A stretch of DNA of 64,000 nucleotides, from NCBI GenBank assembly GCA_026874595.1, contig CM049309.1:45414079-45478078 (forward strand), read 5' to 3'. Position numbers and translations under genes: made by a program. Numbering within the stretch: the stretch's first letter is position 1; each line of letters starts with the position of its first letter. This DNA comes from Sipunculus nudus. Taxonomy: Eukaryota; Annelida; Sipuncula; Golfingiida; Sipunculidae. Positions 1 through 11,250 of this stretch are shown here, piece after piece. The notes beneath the pieces are model-generated. The model was not told the origin of the DNA. It saw only the letters and a program-made list of their open reading frames with translations, and made no database searches.

Positions 1-540
1 CTCCTAATGGTTCTCAGCTATTTCGGAATTATTCCTAGGTAATGTTTAGACACTAATTAGTTTATATAGCCAGTTTTTATGGATTCGTTGTAATTCGTGG
101 CACTTACGTATTGATACGCACTGGTTAATTGTCTACACAAGCCGCGATTTGTCCCGCTTAAAGCTTACGACCTACCACAAAGTACCTACCGTGGACTAGG
201 ATGCGTTTTTAGAGTTACATATGACCAACGAAATTTGACAATTTGTACCAGTGGCCAAAAAGGTTTGAGTCACCTTAAAATCAAATCGCGGCCGCGCTCG
301 CTCACGCTATGCCAACAGTCTGCACAGAAGCGCTTTATAAATCCGATGAAGACTCAAGAAGCCCAGAAATGTCCCAGCACGTAGCGCATCGTCGGCCATT
401 TCGTGGAAGTTGGAACTACCCTTAAATTGTATCCCCAGAGAAAAGTCGGGGGATACTGTGTTTTCATACCGGTGCCGCCGCCGCCGCCGCATATAAATCT
501 TGTTGGCGCGATAACTCAAAAAATGTTTAACGGAACTTTA
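1..540. other. Gene-free stretch with CpG-rich patch and (GCC)n
   Basis: No gene is recognised. From about 283 to 520 the sequence is much richer in CpG than its surroundings (a GCGGCCGC site near 289, many CG dinucleotides) and holds about six GCC repeats at 471-489. A 70-codon minus-strand frame (307-519) begins with an Arg run made by the GCC repeat and has no recognisable domain. The patch could be an unmethylated regulatory island, a first exon or a GC-rich repeat fragment; the sequence alone does not decide. Confidence 0.4.
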
Positions 541-1740
541 CCAAACTTGGTATACGTATAGATATGGGTGAGAGGACGACGCCTATTTAAAATGAGGTCA
601 TGACCTTTACTAGGAGAGTGTCCTTAACCTTGAATAGGTCAAATTTTAAGGAAAATTACACAAATTCTTAAATATCTCAAGAAATCTTGCATGGATTGAT
701 CCCAAAATCAAGTTGATCGAATATCATGGATTGGGTTCTCATGTTCCAGAAACTGGTGGCGCCACCTATCATTCTTTACTTGTTTTCGTGCCTTTTAATA
801 CCCCCAGAATTGCAGCTTGACAGTACTGTGAGCATTATTAGTCAAAAACTAATGGACAGATTTCTTTTATATTATGCATATACATAGGTATGGATTAGGG
901 GAGGATGTTTATTTAAATTGGGGTCATGACCTTTCCTATAAGAGTGGCCTTGACCATGAATATTCCCATATTTGGTGAAATTCACACAAAATCTTTAATA
1001 TATCAGTAAGGGATACATGTAATGATCCAAAAATTAAATTGACCGATGATCTTGGAAAGCTTTGTCTTTGCAGAAGACAGGTGGCGCTACCTTGTGTTGT
1101 TTTCTTGTTAAAATGATGTTCACGCAATAACGTTGTAAGAAGTTGAGGTACAGTCACCAAACCCACAGGTTTGATGCATCTTATCAACGGCTAGGTCAAG
1201 TTCGAACACGGATGACCTTGATGCATTTTTTTCACAGCAGCGATTATGCTAATACAGATGGCGCCACCTTGTGTCGTTTTCCTGCTTTTGCACCTATTAA
1301 TACCCCACCATTGCCACTTCACAGCACTGTGAGCATGATAAATTGAAAACTAAAGGACAGTTTTCTTTCATATCATGCATATATATATATTTTAAGTTAA
1401 ATTTTTTTTATTTTAATTTTTAAATTTTTTTTTTTAAATCTTGGATTGTTTTGTCTTCTGCCGAATACAGGTGGTGCCACCATGTGTCGTTTCTTGCTTT
1501 CGCACCTTGTACTTCCCCACCATTGCCACTTTACAGCACTGTGAGCATGATAAATTGAAAACTAATGGACAGATTTCTTCCATATCATGTATATAGACAT
1601 GGGTTACAGAATTAGATATATTTCAATTTGGGAAATGACCTCTCCTATGAGAGTGACCTTTACCTTAAAATATGCCCATACTTATAAAAAAACCATGGTG
1701 GCTTGCCAAGTGTCAGTCTCTGCATCTGAATTCAAGATGG
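541..1740. repeat. Degenerate ~350-bp tandem array with GGTGGCGCCACC core
   Basis: About three and a half diverged units can be followed. Each carries, in order, a TATAC/ATGGGT start, a GGTCATGACCT palindrome (about 596 and 925), a TGACC(T/A)T block, the core GGTGGCGCCACC or a variant (about 757, 1080, 1258, 1471), a CTTGTGTCGTTTTC block, a CAGCACTGTGAGCAT block and an AACTAATGGACAG block. Units near 1140-1380 and 1440-1600 lack the first half, so the array has been rearranged. The core is a perfect 12-bp palindrome in the first unit. A related, more diverged pair lies at 42530-43110. Confidence 0.7.
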
Positions 1741-1759
1741 GATACTATTCTTCGAGGCT

Positions 1760-1776
1760 GGGGGGGGGGGGGGGGG
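1760..1776. repeat. Poly-G run (17 G)
   Basis: Uninterrupted G tract ending an otherwise ordinary stretch. Homopolymers this long are polymerase-slippage prone and capable of forming quadruplex structures. No element ends are recognisable around it. Confidence 0.9.
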
Positions 1777-1829
1777 TAAATTGTCTGGGGATACTATGGC
1801 ATCTGCGGTGCCAAGAAATATCTAGTTAA

Positions 1830-2095
1830 TTATACACCTTGGTTTGTTATATGACTTGGGTATTTGGTCAGGACCCTTTTAAACTGGAATTTATATGTAT
1901 AAGAGTCACTGTAAATTATAATGATACACTTTGCTTTATAAAATGGATCAGGTATTTGGACAGCGTTAGACAATGGACCCTTTAAAACAGGGCTTTATAT
2001 GTATAGGAATTAAACAGGACACTATATGTATAAGAGTGATTATACGATGGTACACATTGTTTTGTATCATGGGTCAGGTGCTTGACGAGGATCAG
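1830..2095. repeat. Degenerate ~104-bp tandem repeat
   Basis: Blocks recur in order: GACCCTTTTAAA (1872) and GACCCTTTAAAA (1976); TTTATATGTATA (about 1890, 1991 and again near 2023); ATGATACACTTTG (1920) and ATGGTACACATTG (2047); and GGTCAGG/ATCAGG followed by (T/G)(A/C)TTGG. There are about two and a half units, the second expanded by an extra TATATGTATAAGAGT copy. No coding potential is seen. Confidence 0.6.
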
Positions 2096-2733
2096 AAAAC
2101 CTAGACAAGGGCAGTGTCCTTCTTAACCTCTACAGACTGGAAATTTGTTAATTGACACGTAGCTCTGCAGAATTTCTAGCGGCGTAACAAACAGCATGCA
2201 CCAACCCCGCCCCATCATACCGACTTAGATCGATAGGAAGAGTCTGTTCTGTCTAATAGCTCTACAGTTGAGTCATGGGATATAACATGTCTAGAATCAG
2301 ATAAGATGGGAGAGGAGTGCCCTGGATCATGATGAAGATAGCATATCTCACTTTGATGGGTATGTTTACCGCCCATAACGAGGACAAAGATCAAAACAAA
2401 TGCATTTAGGGTTCAAGAATTTCCTACGAACAAAATTTCGATCGGGAATGTTCGGTACACTGTTTTGTTGTATTTTTCATTTTTTTACAACCTACTTGGA
2501 AATTAGACATACTTGAATTGGCTAATCATTGGACCCTGCAGAATAAAATTATGCACATGAAATGTAAAGAATAAAAATGGCGGTGCGTGTTTTTATCGTA
2601 TGATTTCCATTGTCAAAACATGTCAGAGATGAATATTATTATAATTATGATTAGTCAATTTTGATTAATAGTATAATCAATAATCATATTCCATTTCATT
2701 TTTTCCATTAATTTTTTAAAATCTGTTTTTCTT
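2096..2733. other. No gene seen
   Basis: AT-rich sequence without a recognisable gene, repeat or RNA. The last ~80 bases lead into an AATAAA and poly(A) run described separately. Confidence 0.6.
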
Positions 2734-2764
2734 AATAAAGCCGGTTATCGCAAAAAAAAAAAAA
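2734..2764 (+). other. AATAAA plus poly(A): possible 3' end of a retrocopy
   Basis: AATAAA at 2734-2739 is followed 12 bases later by 13 A residues (2752-2764). A polyadenylation hexamer at normal distance from a genomic A run is the signature of a reverse-transcribed polyadenylated RNA. No reading frame is recognisable upstream and I could not find flanking target-site duplications, so it may equally be a chance A run next to a genuine polyadenylation signal. Confidence 0.35.
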
Positions 2765-4164
2765 CAAGACGATATCACGCAATTACTCCATGTCATCACT
2801 TCAAACGTGATTATTTAGAACATTTTTAACAGCCCGCCATAATCCACCTAACGTAAATCAATCAATACCCGTGCAATAAAGTTGAAAGAATAAATTTCAC
2901 GCAAAGTGTTCTAAAAGCTAGTTACCACCTCCAACAAATGAAATCAGTCGTGCGTTTGTGTGTGCGTGTTCAATGAAAAGCCATCAGCTCAACCAATTTT
3001 AGATGAAATTTTGTGCAAGGATGGACCATGGGTAAAAAAAAAACACTTTCGGGTATTTTAGAATTAGAATTTTTGGAGGGTCGTTAAAATTAAATATGAT
3101 CCAGAACCATTCAGATTCGCCCCTTTTGCCTGCACTCACATTGTACTCCTTAAGGCGGCCTTCCATCCACCCACGTCTTCTCGTTTTTTTTAAGCGGCCG
3201 GAGATATCTGGAAGTCTTCTCGGGCCGGCGAGTGCACGCACACCTGCCGATTTTGGCGTGCACATCACCAGATTTTTTTCTACCCTTTTTTCTACTTTTT
3301 TTCGTTCTCTTGTTTGCCATTATCGTCATAAATGATGAAAGAAACCTTTAAAAACTGCCGATATCCTGGACATTAATTGTCGAGCCGATTTTTCCTGCAG
3401 GATTCTTAGAAGAATCCGGCTGGCAGCACCCTAACATCTACCGATCCTACGCATTTTTCCGGGCAAAAAAGGGCCGGCAAAATGAAATCGGTAAATAGAA
3501 AGCCGGCTTCATAACAATCCATAAATGAACCAATCCGCTTAAAAATTTACTCACTTCTTCAATGCTGTGTAGCACACTCTTCCAATTATTTTTAAAAATT
3601 GGAAAAGGAAGGTACCTGAAGAAGGCCTTATCACAGGACTTTGACCACTATCAATCTGGTTGGGCAGGGCATAAATCAGGAAAATAAAGTATTCTGACAT
3701 GATTTCATGGGGTTCAACCTATGGGGTTGAATTTTCGTCCCTCATTTTTCAGAAAAAGGGAAGGCCGCTGACAGCGGATTACTGAGTTTGAGCGTTAAAT
3801 CTATAAAATCCTGTTTATTTGTGGTTTCTGGAGCAAAACCTACAATAATTCACTTCTTCTGGCTTTCAGCCACAAAGACCCAAAACATCTACAAAGAAAC
3901 AATTGCGTTCTAAACTTTAATATTTCAATTCGAAAGCAACATGTTTCATTAATGCTAAGTGTTTCCATGACAAGATTGACACATGTTGAAACATCGCATG
4001 CGTTCCTGACTCAACTATATACATATCTCTCAAAGACGTTGAGCATAAATTGGATAAACCTCAACAAACGTTGTCGTGACATATTAAAGATTAACGGATA
4101 AATTAAAACAGCTTGAAAGAGGTTTTTTAATTGATTTTTTTTGCAATTATATTGGTTAGCTAAC
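2765..4164. other. No gene seen; several GC-rich hairpins
   Basis: From 3150 to 3510 the sequence is enriched in GCCGG/CCGGC words and holds two perfect inverted repeats: GTGCACGC (3232-3239) with GCGTGCAC (3256-3263), and GGATTCTT with AAGAATCC around 3400-3417. Overlapping frames on both strands here (79 and 89 codons) show no recognisable domain. The rest is plain AT-rich DNA. Confidence 0.5.
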
Positions 4165-4258
4165 CATATACATATCTATATTCGCATATAAAGGTATATT
4201 AAGAATACATGTATATATACATATCTATATTCGCATATATAAAGGTATATTAAGAACT
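4165..4258. repeat. ~50-bp tandem duplication
   Basis: A block of about 38 bases beginning ACATATCTATATTCGCATAT and ending in AAGGTATATTAAGAA occurs at about 4170 and again at about 4219 with near identity (one TA inserted in the second copy). Confidence 0.8.
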
Positions 4259-5229
4259 AGGCCATTTCTCAGTGCGAGAGATTTATTTGGTTTGTTTTAT
4301 TCAGAAGAAAAGCCTCTGTACTCGAAAAGGTTCATTTATGATATGAAATTTCATTTCCATGTTTAAAAAAGCCACCAGGTTCAGTTTGATTTATTCCTTT
4401 GAGAACAAACCCCCTTTACAATTTAACGGCTGTAAGATCAAGACAGTGAATGAAAGCATTTGACCCAGCTTCAGTGTATTCAGAAAGCAATTTATCGTGA
4501 ATCATGATGTTGTTGTTGTTCTCCCGCCTGAGCTATACGACGCAGTTAAAACAGGACATTTATTAGAAATGCAAGCTGGAAGACGTGATATTTATTTGTG
4601 TAGTGATTAATGACCAAAATGGAAGTCCAGGCTCATCATTTCGTCATGCAATGATCTTTGAGTGTTGTCAATGAAATGACGCCAGCAGGCAGAGGGCAAT
4701 CGAAAAAGTACAAAGGGCTCAATCACACTTAAAGGATTAAAGGAAACCTAGAATTAGGAAGGCAGTGATTGAATGATAATTCATCAAAAGCTGATTACCA
4801 CTAGTCTAAGAAAAATAAAATGCATGAAATACATGAAGCACCACAAGTTGGAATTGCATTGGATTTCAGGAATCTTATGTTGCTCAATATATCAAATTAC
4901 CGCAGACCCCTGTTCAAAGTCGGAAACCAGATAAACACACACATGGATTATGCCATATCTTATTATACACGCAAATTGAAAACTTGAAGATATATAGATA
5001 AAGAGCTGCAAAGATCTTAAATGAGTTCGAAAACCTACATGAATTCAAAAGGAAATTTCCTTCAACAAGATACAAAAGCCAGGCAGACACTAAATGGAAA
5101 TATGTATGTTTGTAATTGTTGAAAATGAGAGTAAAATGATCAGCTCTGATACTTAACCGACAAAATATATTTCCCCAGTGATGATTACAAATAAAAACAA
5201 GAAGAAGTCAGAGAAATCAATGCCCCGAT
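4259..5229. other. No gene seen
   Basis: AT-rich sequence with no frame, RNA or repeat family that I recognise. Confidence 0.6.
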
Positions 5230-5345
5230 TAATATCTCTATTATATATAATATAGTCGTTTCTAAAAATGGGATATAATCCTGTGAATTAAAAACATATT
5301 ACGGTGATTCAGATTACCTCCAAAATTTAATGGATTGTTTCTGGA
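5230..5345 (+). repeat. Dispersed repeat family E, partial copy
   Basis: The segment ending near 5340 contains TTACGGTGATTCAGATTACC followed by TCCAAAATTTAATGGATTG. The same ordered blocks occur at about 37060 and 37550 in the tandem pair near 37 kb. The element is unclassified; no terminal repeats are seen. Confidence 0.5.
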
Positions 5346-5864
5346 GTGTTAATTTGCACACATGCAAACTAAACAACCAAAGGTTAAATATAATACGCCT
5401 CGCCATCTCGCCGAGGTTAAGAAGATATTTTACATTCGTTAAATTTGATGAATTTATATAAACAGATTAATATATTCTCGTTAAAACGAAAATACTTGAA
5501 CTATGACTTTTGTTATAACAGCAATATATTCAACATATAATTTTACATATTCCTAATGTCTAAGAAGAGGTGTTCATGGTTTTTATTATATGATTGCACA
5601 TACACAAAACGCATACCTTATTATTAAAACATACACGGTGCACGGTGTTTTACTTAAACAGATGTTTTGAGTCAGCATCAATCATAATGTTACCTCATAA
5701 ATATGCAAATATGATATATAAAAATAAATATTTGTTGAACCATGGGCCTGAGGCCTTTTATTTTAGAATAAACTTATATCATTCATCATTCAAAATAATC
5801 AATAGTCCTGCTGGCAAATTTTCTTACGAATAGATATAAGTTTGTGAAGTTGAGATATGGCTAG

Positions 5865-6049
5865 TGTTCACCCGAGTATGTTAATATAGGCATTCCACAA
5901 GGATCGATTTCAGGTCCACTCCTGTATTTTGTTCAGGAATGACCTACCTAGAATATAACTGAAATTTATTTGTCGTTGACACCGCCATATTCTACACCAG
6001 TGTCGATAAATAACAATATTAAACAGGAGCTAGAATACAGAGCATAGTA
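5865..6049 (+). pseudogene. LINE reverse transcriptase fragment, frameshifted
   Basis: Three reverse transcriptase landmarks appear in the right order but in three different frames. Codons from 5880 give VNIGIPQGSISGPLLYF, which is the conserved PQGS-x-LGPLLF block of non-LTR retrotransposon RT. Codons from 5938 give NDLPR, the NDLP that normally follows a few residues later. Codons from 5969 give FVVDTAIFYTSVD, which corresponds to the catalytic YADDTAIF motif; the first two catalytic-loop positions have changed (ADD to VVD). Then NNNIKQELEYRA resembles the helix after the catalytic motif. At least two frameshifts and internal stops show it is dead. Only about 60 residues of a normal RT of several hundred remain. 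The clade is probably Jockey/CR1/I-like but cannot be resolved from this fragment. Confidence 0.8.
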
Positions 6050-6817
6050 ACTGGGGCCATTTGCCGTCGAAAGGAGTATTTTCGTATATGTGACAATTAG
6101 TTTTAAGTTTGGAATATTTTTTCTGAATCGCAGTATATTTTATAATACATATATCATATTTTTATATCAGATGTAGTTTATACTTTTTTATCTATTCTTA
6201 TATATTTTTTACCTTGATATTTCTTATCTTTAACTTTATACAATTGTGAAAGTTCATACTATAGGAAAGAACATACCCTGTTTGCACATATATCTTGTTA
6301 AATAGCACATTTCATATAAGTTAGATTAGTATTTAGCTTACGTCATTCTTGTGATAATCTAGAATTTATTTTGTTTCATATCAATAGAATTTGACGGGGA
6401 AAACAACACGCCACGATCTGCAAACCTGACCGATATCCTTAAACATGCCACGACTCTTTACGATCTGCTGCGACTGTGGAAACAATCAAAGTAAATTAAG
6501 TCGCACCGTGATACGCAGCTTAAAAATGTGTGCGGAATCCATGTCTGGACTGTTTGAGTTAAACCTGGTTTACTGGGCTTGTCAATCAGAATCTATGAAG
6601 CTCAAGATGAAACGCTAGTTTAGCCATGAATAGGCGACAGAGCATAGGCAATCAACAGGCTGGATTCTAGATGGTCGGGAGATTCCTATTGTCACAGGAA
6701 CACAAGTAGTGCTTAAACTGAAATTTGAGAGAGAATTTCAGGAGATACTTGCCCGGTTCCAGCCCTTCCACAGCACAGTATGGGCAGGAGGGTATGAGTT
6801 CTTTCCCGTTCAAGTAT
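6050..6817. other. No gene seen
   Basis: Very AT-rich to about 6390, then ordinary sequence. A plus-strand frame of 106 codons beginning at 6709 runs into repeat C and shows no domain, so I do not call it. Confidence 0.5.
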
Positions 6818-7135
6818 GCGTGTGTGTTTGCATGTGTATTTGTTCAGTTCATAACTCACGCAGTCATGAACGGCATCCAATAAACTTTCCAAGGCACTTC
6901 GAGAATGGGCCAGTGAAGAATCGATTTTGTGTAGGTCCGGCTCATGATCCGGATCCAGGAAGGACTTCCAGGAATACTCACAAATGTGAAGTCACATATG
7001 CCCGATTCAACATGAGAATATATACATAATTTGTGGATGCATACACTTGTTCAGGAACATATGCATCAATGAATATGGGAATATGGGCCAATTAGTGAAT
7101 GTAAACACAGATTGCGGAGTATCCTGCATTAAGTA
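6818..7135 (+). repeat. Dispersed repeat family C, copy 1
   Basis: Ordered blocks shared with copies at 21790-22000 and 62600-62840: a CATAACTCACGCAGTCATGA start, AATCGATTTTGTGTAGGTCC, GGCTCATGATCCGGATCCAG, TTCACAAATGTGxAGT near 6978, an ATATGGGCCxA block and GCGGAGTATCCTGCAT near 7117. From memory, the order 'AACTC...GATTAGATTTTGG...GATCCGGATC...GCGGAG' is a very widespread metazoan interspersed repeat. Its class is not clear from these copies. Confidence 0.6.
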
Positions 7136-7980
7136 GCGTTCACATGGTGGAGTCCTGCATTCCTGAGAACGCATCTTTCATTAGTTGTAAATAGAAAACA
7201 ACTGATGCACTTATCACTCATAAATATAATGCAACAGTGAAAGTCATTTAAAACTGATTCGCAAAACAATATGCAGAACACATATTCTTTTGCACCTTTT
7301 TTGGCTGGCCGCTCCCGTATCCTCGGAGCTGGAGTGATATTAATATTACTGAATGATAGTCCTGAATGGGCATGAAGAATGAAGGGCATAAACCCAAACA
7401 CCAAGATAAACATTCCAACCGAGATGAATTATTCCTACAAAAATATTACTTTAGTTCATATTTTCAAAAGACATTTAATTTTAATTGTTAATATAAATAC
7501 ATACTCAGTATATCCTAGTGGTTCTATATCTAAAAGTAGTAGTTCAATTTAAAGAGATTATGATAGTTCTTTGATTTAAAAGCAGTTTATCAATGTCCAT
7601 TTCACGGAGATGTGTGTATACCAGGTACGTTTGAAAATCATTTCGTATATCGAAGTACACTTCCTTCTACGCCGATGCAGTTAAAATTGCGATATAATGA
7701 TGAATGAAGGGCCAGTTAGCAACCACACGTAAACGGAGGAATTCGTGCTTCATGGCGGGAAATCTTAATTGCTAACGTCACCATAGACGTAACCCATGAT
7801 TATATTTGTTAAAATGTTGTTAGGGAAACCACCCCAGAGTTATAGAGTCCGAGAGATTTATTCAAAAGGAATTGAGTCTAGTATAAAACGATTATGTCAT
7901 AAAACATACATGCATTTCAGCTGTGGACATAAGACTTCCGTTTCCCTTCTGTAGTCCAGCAAATGGGGCAACATTAAAAG
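7136..7980. other. No gene seen
   Basis: A 94-codon minus-strand frame (7129-7413) has no recognisable domain. The remainder is AT-rich without identifiable features. Confidence 0.5.
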
Positions 7981-8200
7981 GGCCCAATCACCTATCTGAC
8001 CTTTATAAACTAAAGGTAATCCCTTAGAGATTCAATAAATTAGACCGGATATCACCGTACGCAGGCTGCTTTGTTTATATCAATGTGTTTATAATAGGTG
8101 GGGGCCCGCCAAAATAATCAAAACAAATTCAACAAGGCAATGTGTGCAGCAAGTCAGATAGGCCAGAGCTTTGCAAATGGCGTTTTTGCAACAAGTGACC
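7981..8200 (+). repeat. Dispersed repeat family B, copy 1
   Basis: Reference copy of a family seen at least six times in this window. Landmarks: CACCTATCTGACC at the left, ACTAAAGGTAATCCCTTA, GGATATCACC, CAGGCTGCTTTGTTTATATC, AATGTGTTTATAA, GCCAAAATAATCAAAACA, AATTCAACAAGG, AGTCAGATAGGCCAGAGC, TTTGCAAATGGCGTTTTTGC and AACAAGTGACC. CCTATCTGAC (about 7991) and GTCAGATAGG (about 8154) are inverted to each other, which suggests a short non-autonomous DNA element, but the homology continues past the right-hand arm, so the true ends are uncertain. Confidence 0.7.
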
Positions 8201-8990
8201 TTTCTATCTCCGTATATATATGCAACCTGCCACACTGGGTTAAATGCTTTTCCCAATTGTCAACATTGATGTGTTAACTAACATGTTATTGATACACAAG
8301 TTCATCCTTCAAGAAGGCGTTTAAGAACTTTTCAGCAACAAACATAACCACTTGATCATTAATATATACACAGAGGATATCTCATAAATTCTTTTAAAAA
8401 AGAAGGCGAATAGGTACCCTTAACAATATCGAAGATGCCATCCGAGGAAAATCATCAAGAGGTCACCACTATTTAACGTACCATTTTATTCTAGCTGGCG
8501 CTTTAAAGGAACCCTTAACCGCCACATATTTTACGTCAAAAGGAACGGAAACTAAGGCAGAGCTTTTGTACCCTTTTAAGGCACAAATGTCCAACAGAAT
8601 ATTCAAGAAGGACCTTTAACAATGAACCAAATCTTTTTGCTCTTTAAAAGGCCTACCTTAAAAAGAATGCCCTTCCGGATGAAACAGACAACATACTTCC
8701 GGCCGTTATCGGCACACACTCTAGTTCTAGGATCTCCGGTTCCTGAACTTGAAACAAACATGGGTAAACACATACCTGCGTGTCAGCAACTCGTATATAT
8801 TTCACCGGAAACAGAGTATGCACCTGTAAAAAATGTTTCTAGGAACAGACAGTGTGTGTATTCCACACGAGAGGTAACTGGTCGCTCCGGTAGTTGGTTG
8901 CCTTGTCGATCGATGTATGGTAAAAACATGAACAAAGAGAGCGTACCATATCTATCATAATTTATTAAATACAATATCATATTGTAATTG
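8201..8990. other. No gene seen
   Basis: Loose recurrence of ACCCTTAAC/CCTTTAAC words at about 100-bp spacing (about 8414, 8508, 8608) hints at a worn tandem repeat. A 112-codon plus-strand frame (8622-8960) and a 65-codon minus frame overlap; neither has a recognisable domain. Confidence 0.45.
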
Positions 8991-9313
8991 CAGGGCCGTA
9001 GTCGGGGGGGGGGGGGGGAGAGTAAATGCTTTGTCAGAGCGAAGCAAAACGAGGGGGCGTAGTCCCCGACGGGGGAGGGTGTGGGAGAGGAAATCCCTGG
9101 AAATTGTTTAAAAATACATGCTATAAATTGGTATTTCTTATAATATAAGCTCTAATCACAGAATATAATTGCTTGCTTTTATTTTCGTGACTTAAGGGTA
9201 AAACTGAGTGATAGTCACCAGTTATATTGAACTTTCTTGCAAATACTGCCAACATTTTTTTAAATATTGCCTATGCTGCACCCCCCCCCCCCCCCCCGGA
9301 GGCTACGGTACTG
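8991..9313. mobile_element. Fold-back element with poly-G/poly-C ends, hAT-like termini
   Basis: The left end reads CAGGGCCGTAGTC followed by a 15-G run (9004-9018). The right end is a 17-C run (9281-9297) followed by GGAGGCTACGGTACTG. The two ends are imperfect inverted repeats (CAG..CCGTAG(T/C)C and its complement), giving a fold-back element of about 323 bp. Termini beginning CAGGG are typical of hAT-superfamily elements. The 8-bp flanks (TGTAATTG and AACTGGTA) are not identical, so a hAT-type 8-bp target duplication is not preserved or the ends are off by a few bases. There is no transposase frame, so it would be non-autonomous. Confidence 0.5.
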
Positions 9314-10988
9314 AACTGGTACATTCTAGCGGTTAGTGTAATAAGGCGTTTCTAAGGGCCCAGTCACACATACCTATAATTGTAGTTCTTTCACTTACAT
9401 TGTTATCTTTTATATATAAGGGAAATATATCATAACATGGTGCATTTTCCAATTTGCTCAAAGTAGTTCGAAGTATGTAAAACTCTCCCAATAGCTTTCG
9501 AAATGTTAACTGCATCAATTATTGTGATTATTTTTCAGGGTCTGTTCATATACAGAGTACTCTACTCTAGGGACACTAAGAGACATAAAAAATGTGGGTA
9601 TTTATTACAAAAAAAAGATTGAAGAAGCTAGTTTCTAGTTACTTCAGGTCGAGAAATTCTCAATATACGGAGCCATAGTATCGACGAATGCTCTAATTAA
9701 AGTATTTTCCCCAGATTTTCTACTTTAACACCTACATACACTCACCTATGCAAGTGAAATTTCAGTTTACAATGTATATATATTTTTTTTGCCATGCTCC
9801 GTACAAATCCCTAACCTAACCCTGTGCATGTATCTCTCTATATATGTGCCAATTACCTGATCACGACAGGTCTTGACCAGTCTTAACCTACATGTCAGGG
9901 CTGTTCCTATAGCCTAGCCGTGTCACGACCTACCGTGCGACAAGTCGGCTCCAGTCTGCGACCGCTCGTCACCTGCGAAAGCTACCGATCCAATGAGCAT
10001 GCCGTCCGCAGAACATGTCCGCTTGCACTTTAGTCAAATATCTTGTCAAATCCGTACATCAAGCTTATTCCATTACGCCGTACCATCATTGCGTTAGTAC
10101 AAATGTTATATAAATAAACATTAATTAAAAAATGATGGGAAGGGTTCTACTTAACAACAAAATATTTTATTAAACATCCCAGATTGCGGATCTTCATCAC
10201 TGACATTTTTTTTTCTTTAATTTTGCTGTTGGGTTTATAAGATACAATCGTGCTTATACATTTCAATAGTTGTCATGGGGTGTTCTAAGAATAACTGTAA
10301 TCAAATTTCAGTCGGATACAATGTAATTGTGTGGTTGCATGCACACCTATCTCGCAGATATGTCGCGTCTGGCCCTGGCATCCCTCCCATAAGATTTGAA
10401 AATACTGATGCAAGCTGACCGTGTGTTGATAAAGCTTTGGAGATTAACTAGATAAAAACATGCAGTTCATGCGTATGCGCAGTCTTGTCGCCATACAGTT
10501 GTCACTTTCTTTAGCAGCTGAGGCGGCAAACTAATTAATAACACATTAGACAGCAACAGTCTGCATCGCCAGGGCTGGGATCACCAGGAACACCGAGAGC
10601 AGGGGCGGCTCGTATTAGGCGAGACCTTGGCACATTTACTCCATTCGAAAACATTAAAAAACTTCGAAAAGTTTTATCTAATAAAACTGAATAATACTGT
10701 CTCGATTTCCCTATCTTAATGGTAAAAAAACATCCCTTTTACAAAACATATAATATTGATCAAGATTATATGCAAACTTGGGCGATATAAGACCTCAACT
10801 AAAGATCATAAAAATCCCTCTTTGATGTCTTCTTCTTTTTAAAATGTTTCTTTGTTGTTGGAGGTTTTGTTGTTCTTTTTAATGCTAGCTTAAGTAAATA
10901 TATATACATCTGCAGAATTCTTTACGGACTTCGTGACAGGGCAGTATCACACGCGTCCTCTCATTTTATATCCTCATATTTTTACTAG
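9314..10988. other. No gene seen; CpG-rich patch and a possible hAT terminus
   Basis: From about 9905 to 10020 CpG is dense compared with its surroundings. At 10600-10614 CAGGGGCGGCTCGTA resembles a hAT-type terminus, but no matching inverted end was found within about 1 kb. The remainder is AT-rich without recognisable features. Confidence 0.4.
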
Positions 10989-11250
10989 GCCAGACTACTG
11001 CACCTGCTGGTCTTTAGTGTGTAATCGTCCCCATTGCTGGGTCATACCTACGAAGAACCCCCGAAGAGGCGCACTCGTTTCTGAGTGAAACGGAGCCGTT
11101 GTGCACGGCCTTCTCATTAAGCCTATATAGAGCGATCACCCTGGTTAGGGGTCGACCGTAAGAAATCTCAACGACTCGGCTGAGTTTCGAACTTACGATC
11201 ACCCGGCTTTGAATCATGTGGTATACCCCTGAGCCTCAGAAGGCGGCCCC
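10989..11250 (-). mobile_element. tRNA-derived SINE, copy 1
   Basis: Read on the minus strand, the head holds a Pol III A-box-like GGCTCAGGGGTATACC (complement of about 11219-11236) and, about 27 bases on, the B-box-like GTTCGAAAC (complement of 11184-11192). The body then contains CGGTCGACCCC, a GAAGGC(C/T)GTG block, CGAGTGCG and GACCCAGCAATGG, and ends in TGTGTAATC...CAGGTGC. The same blocks in the same order make up 63558-63811. The total is about 262 bp. No A-rich or simple-repeat tail and no target duplication are obvious, so the tail side may be truncated. The overlapping 67-codon minus frame is part of this element, not a gene. Confidence 0.75.

Noticed and set aside
11014-11217. 67-codon minus-strand frame, and a similar 73-codon one at 63597-63818
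   Set aside because: Both are translations of the tRNA-derived SINE.
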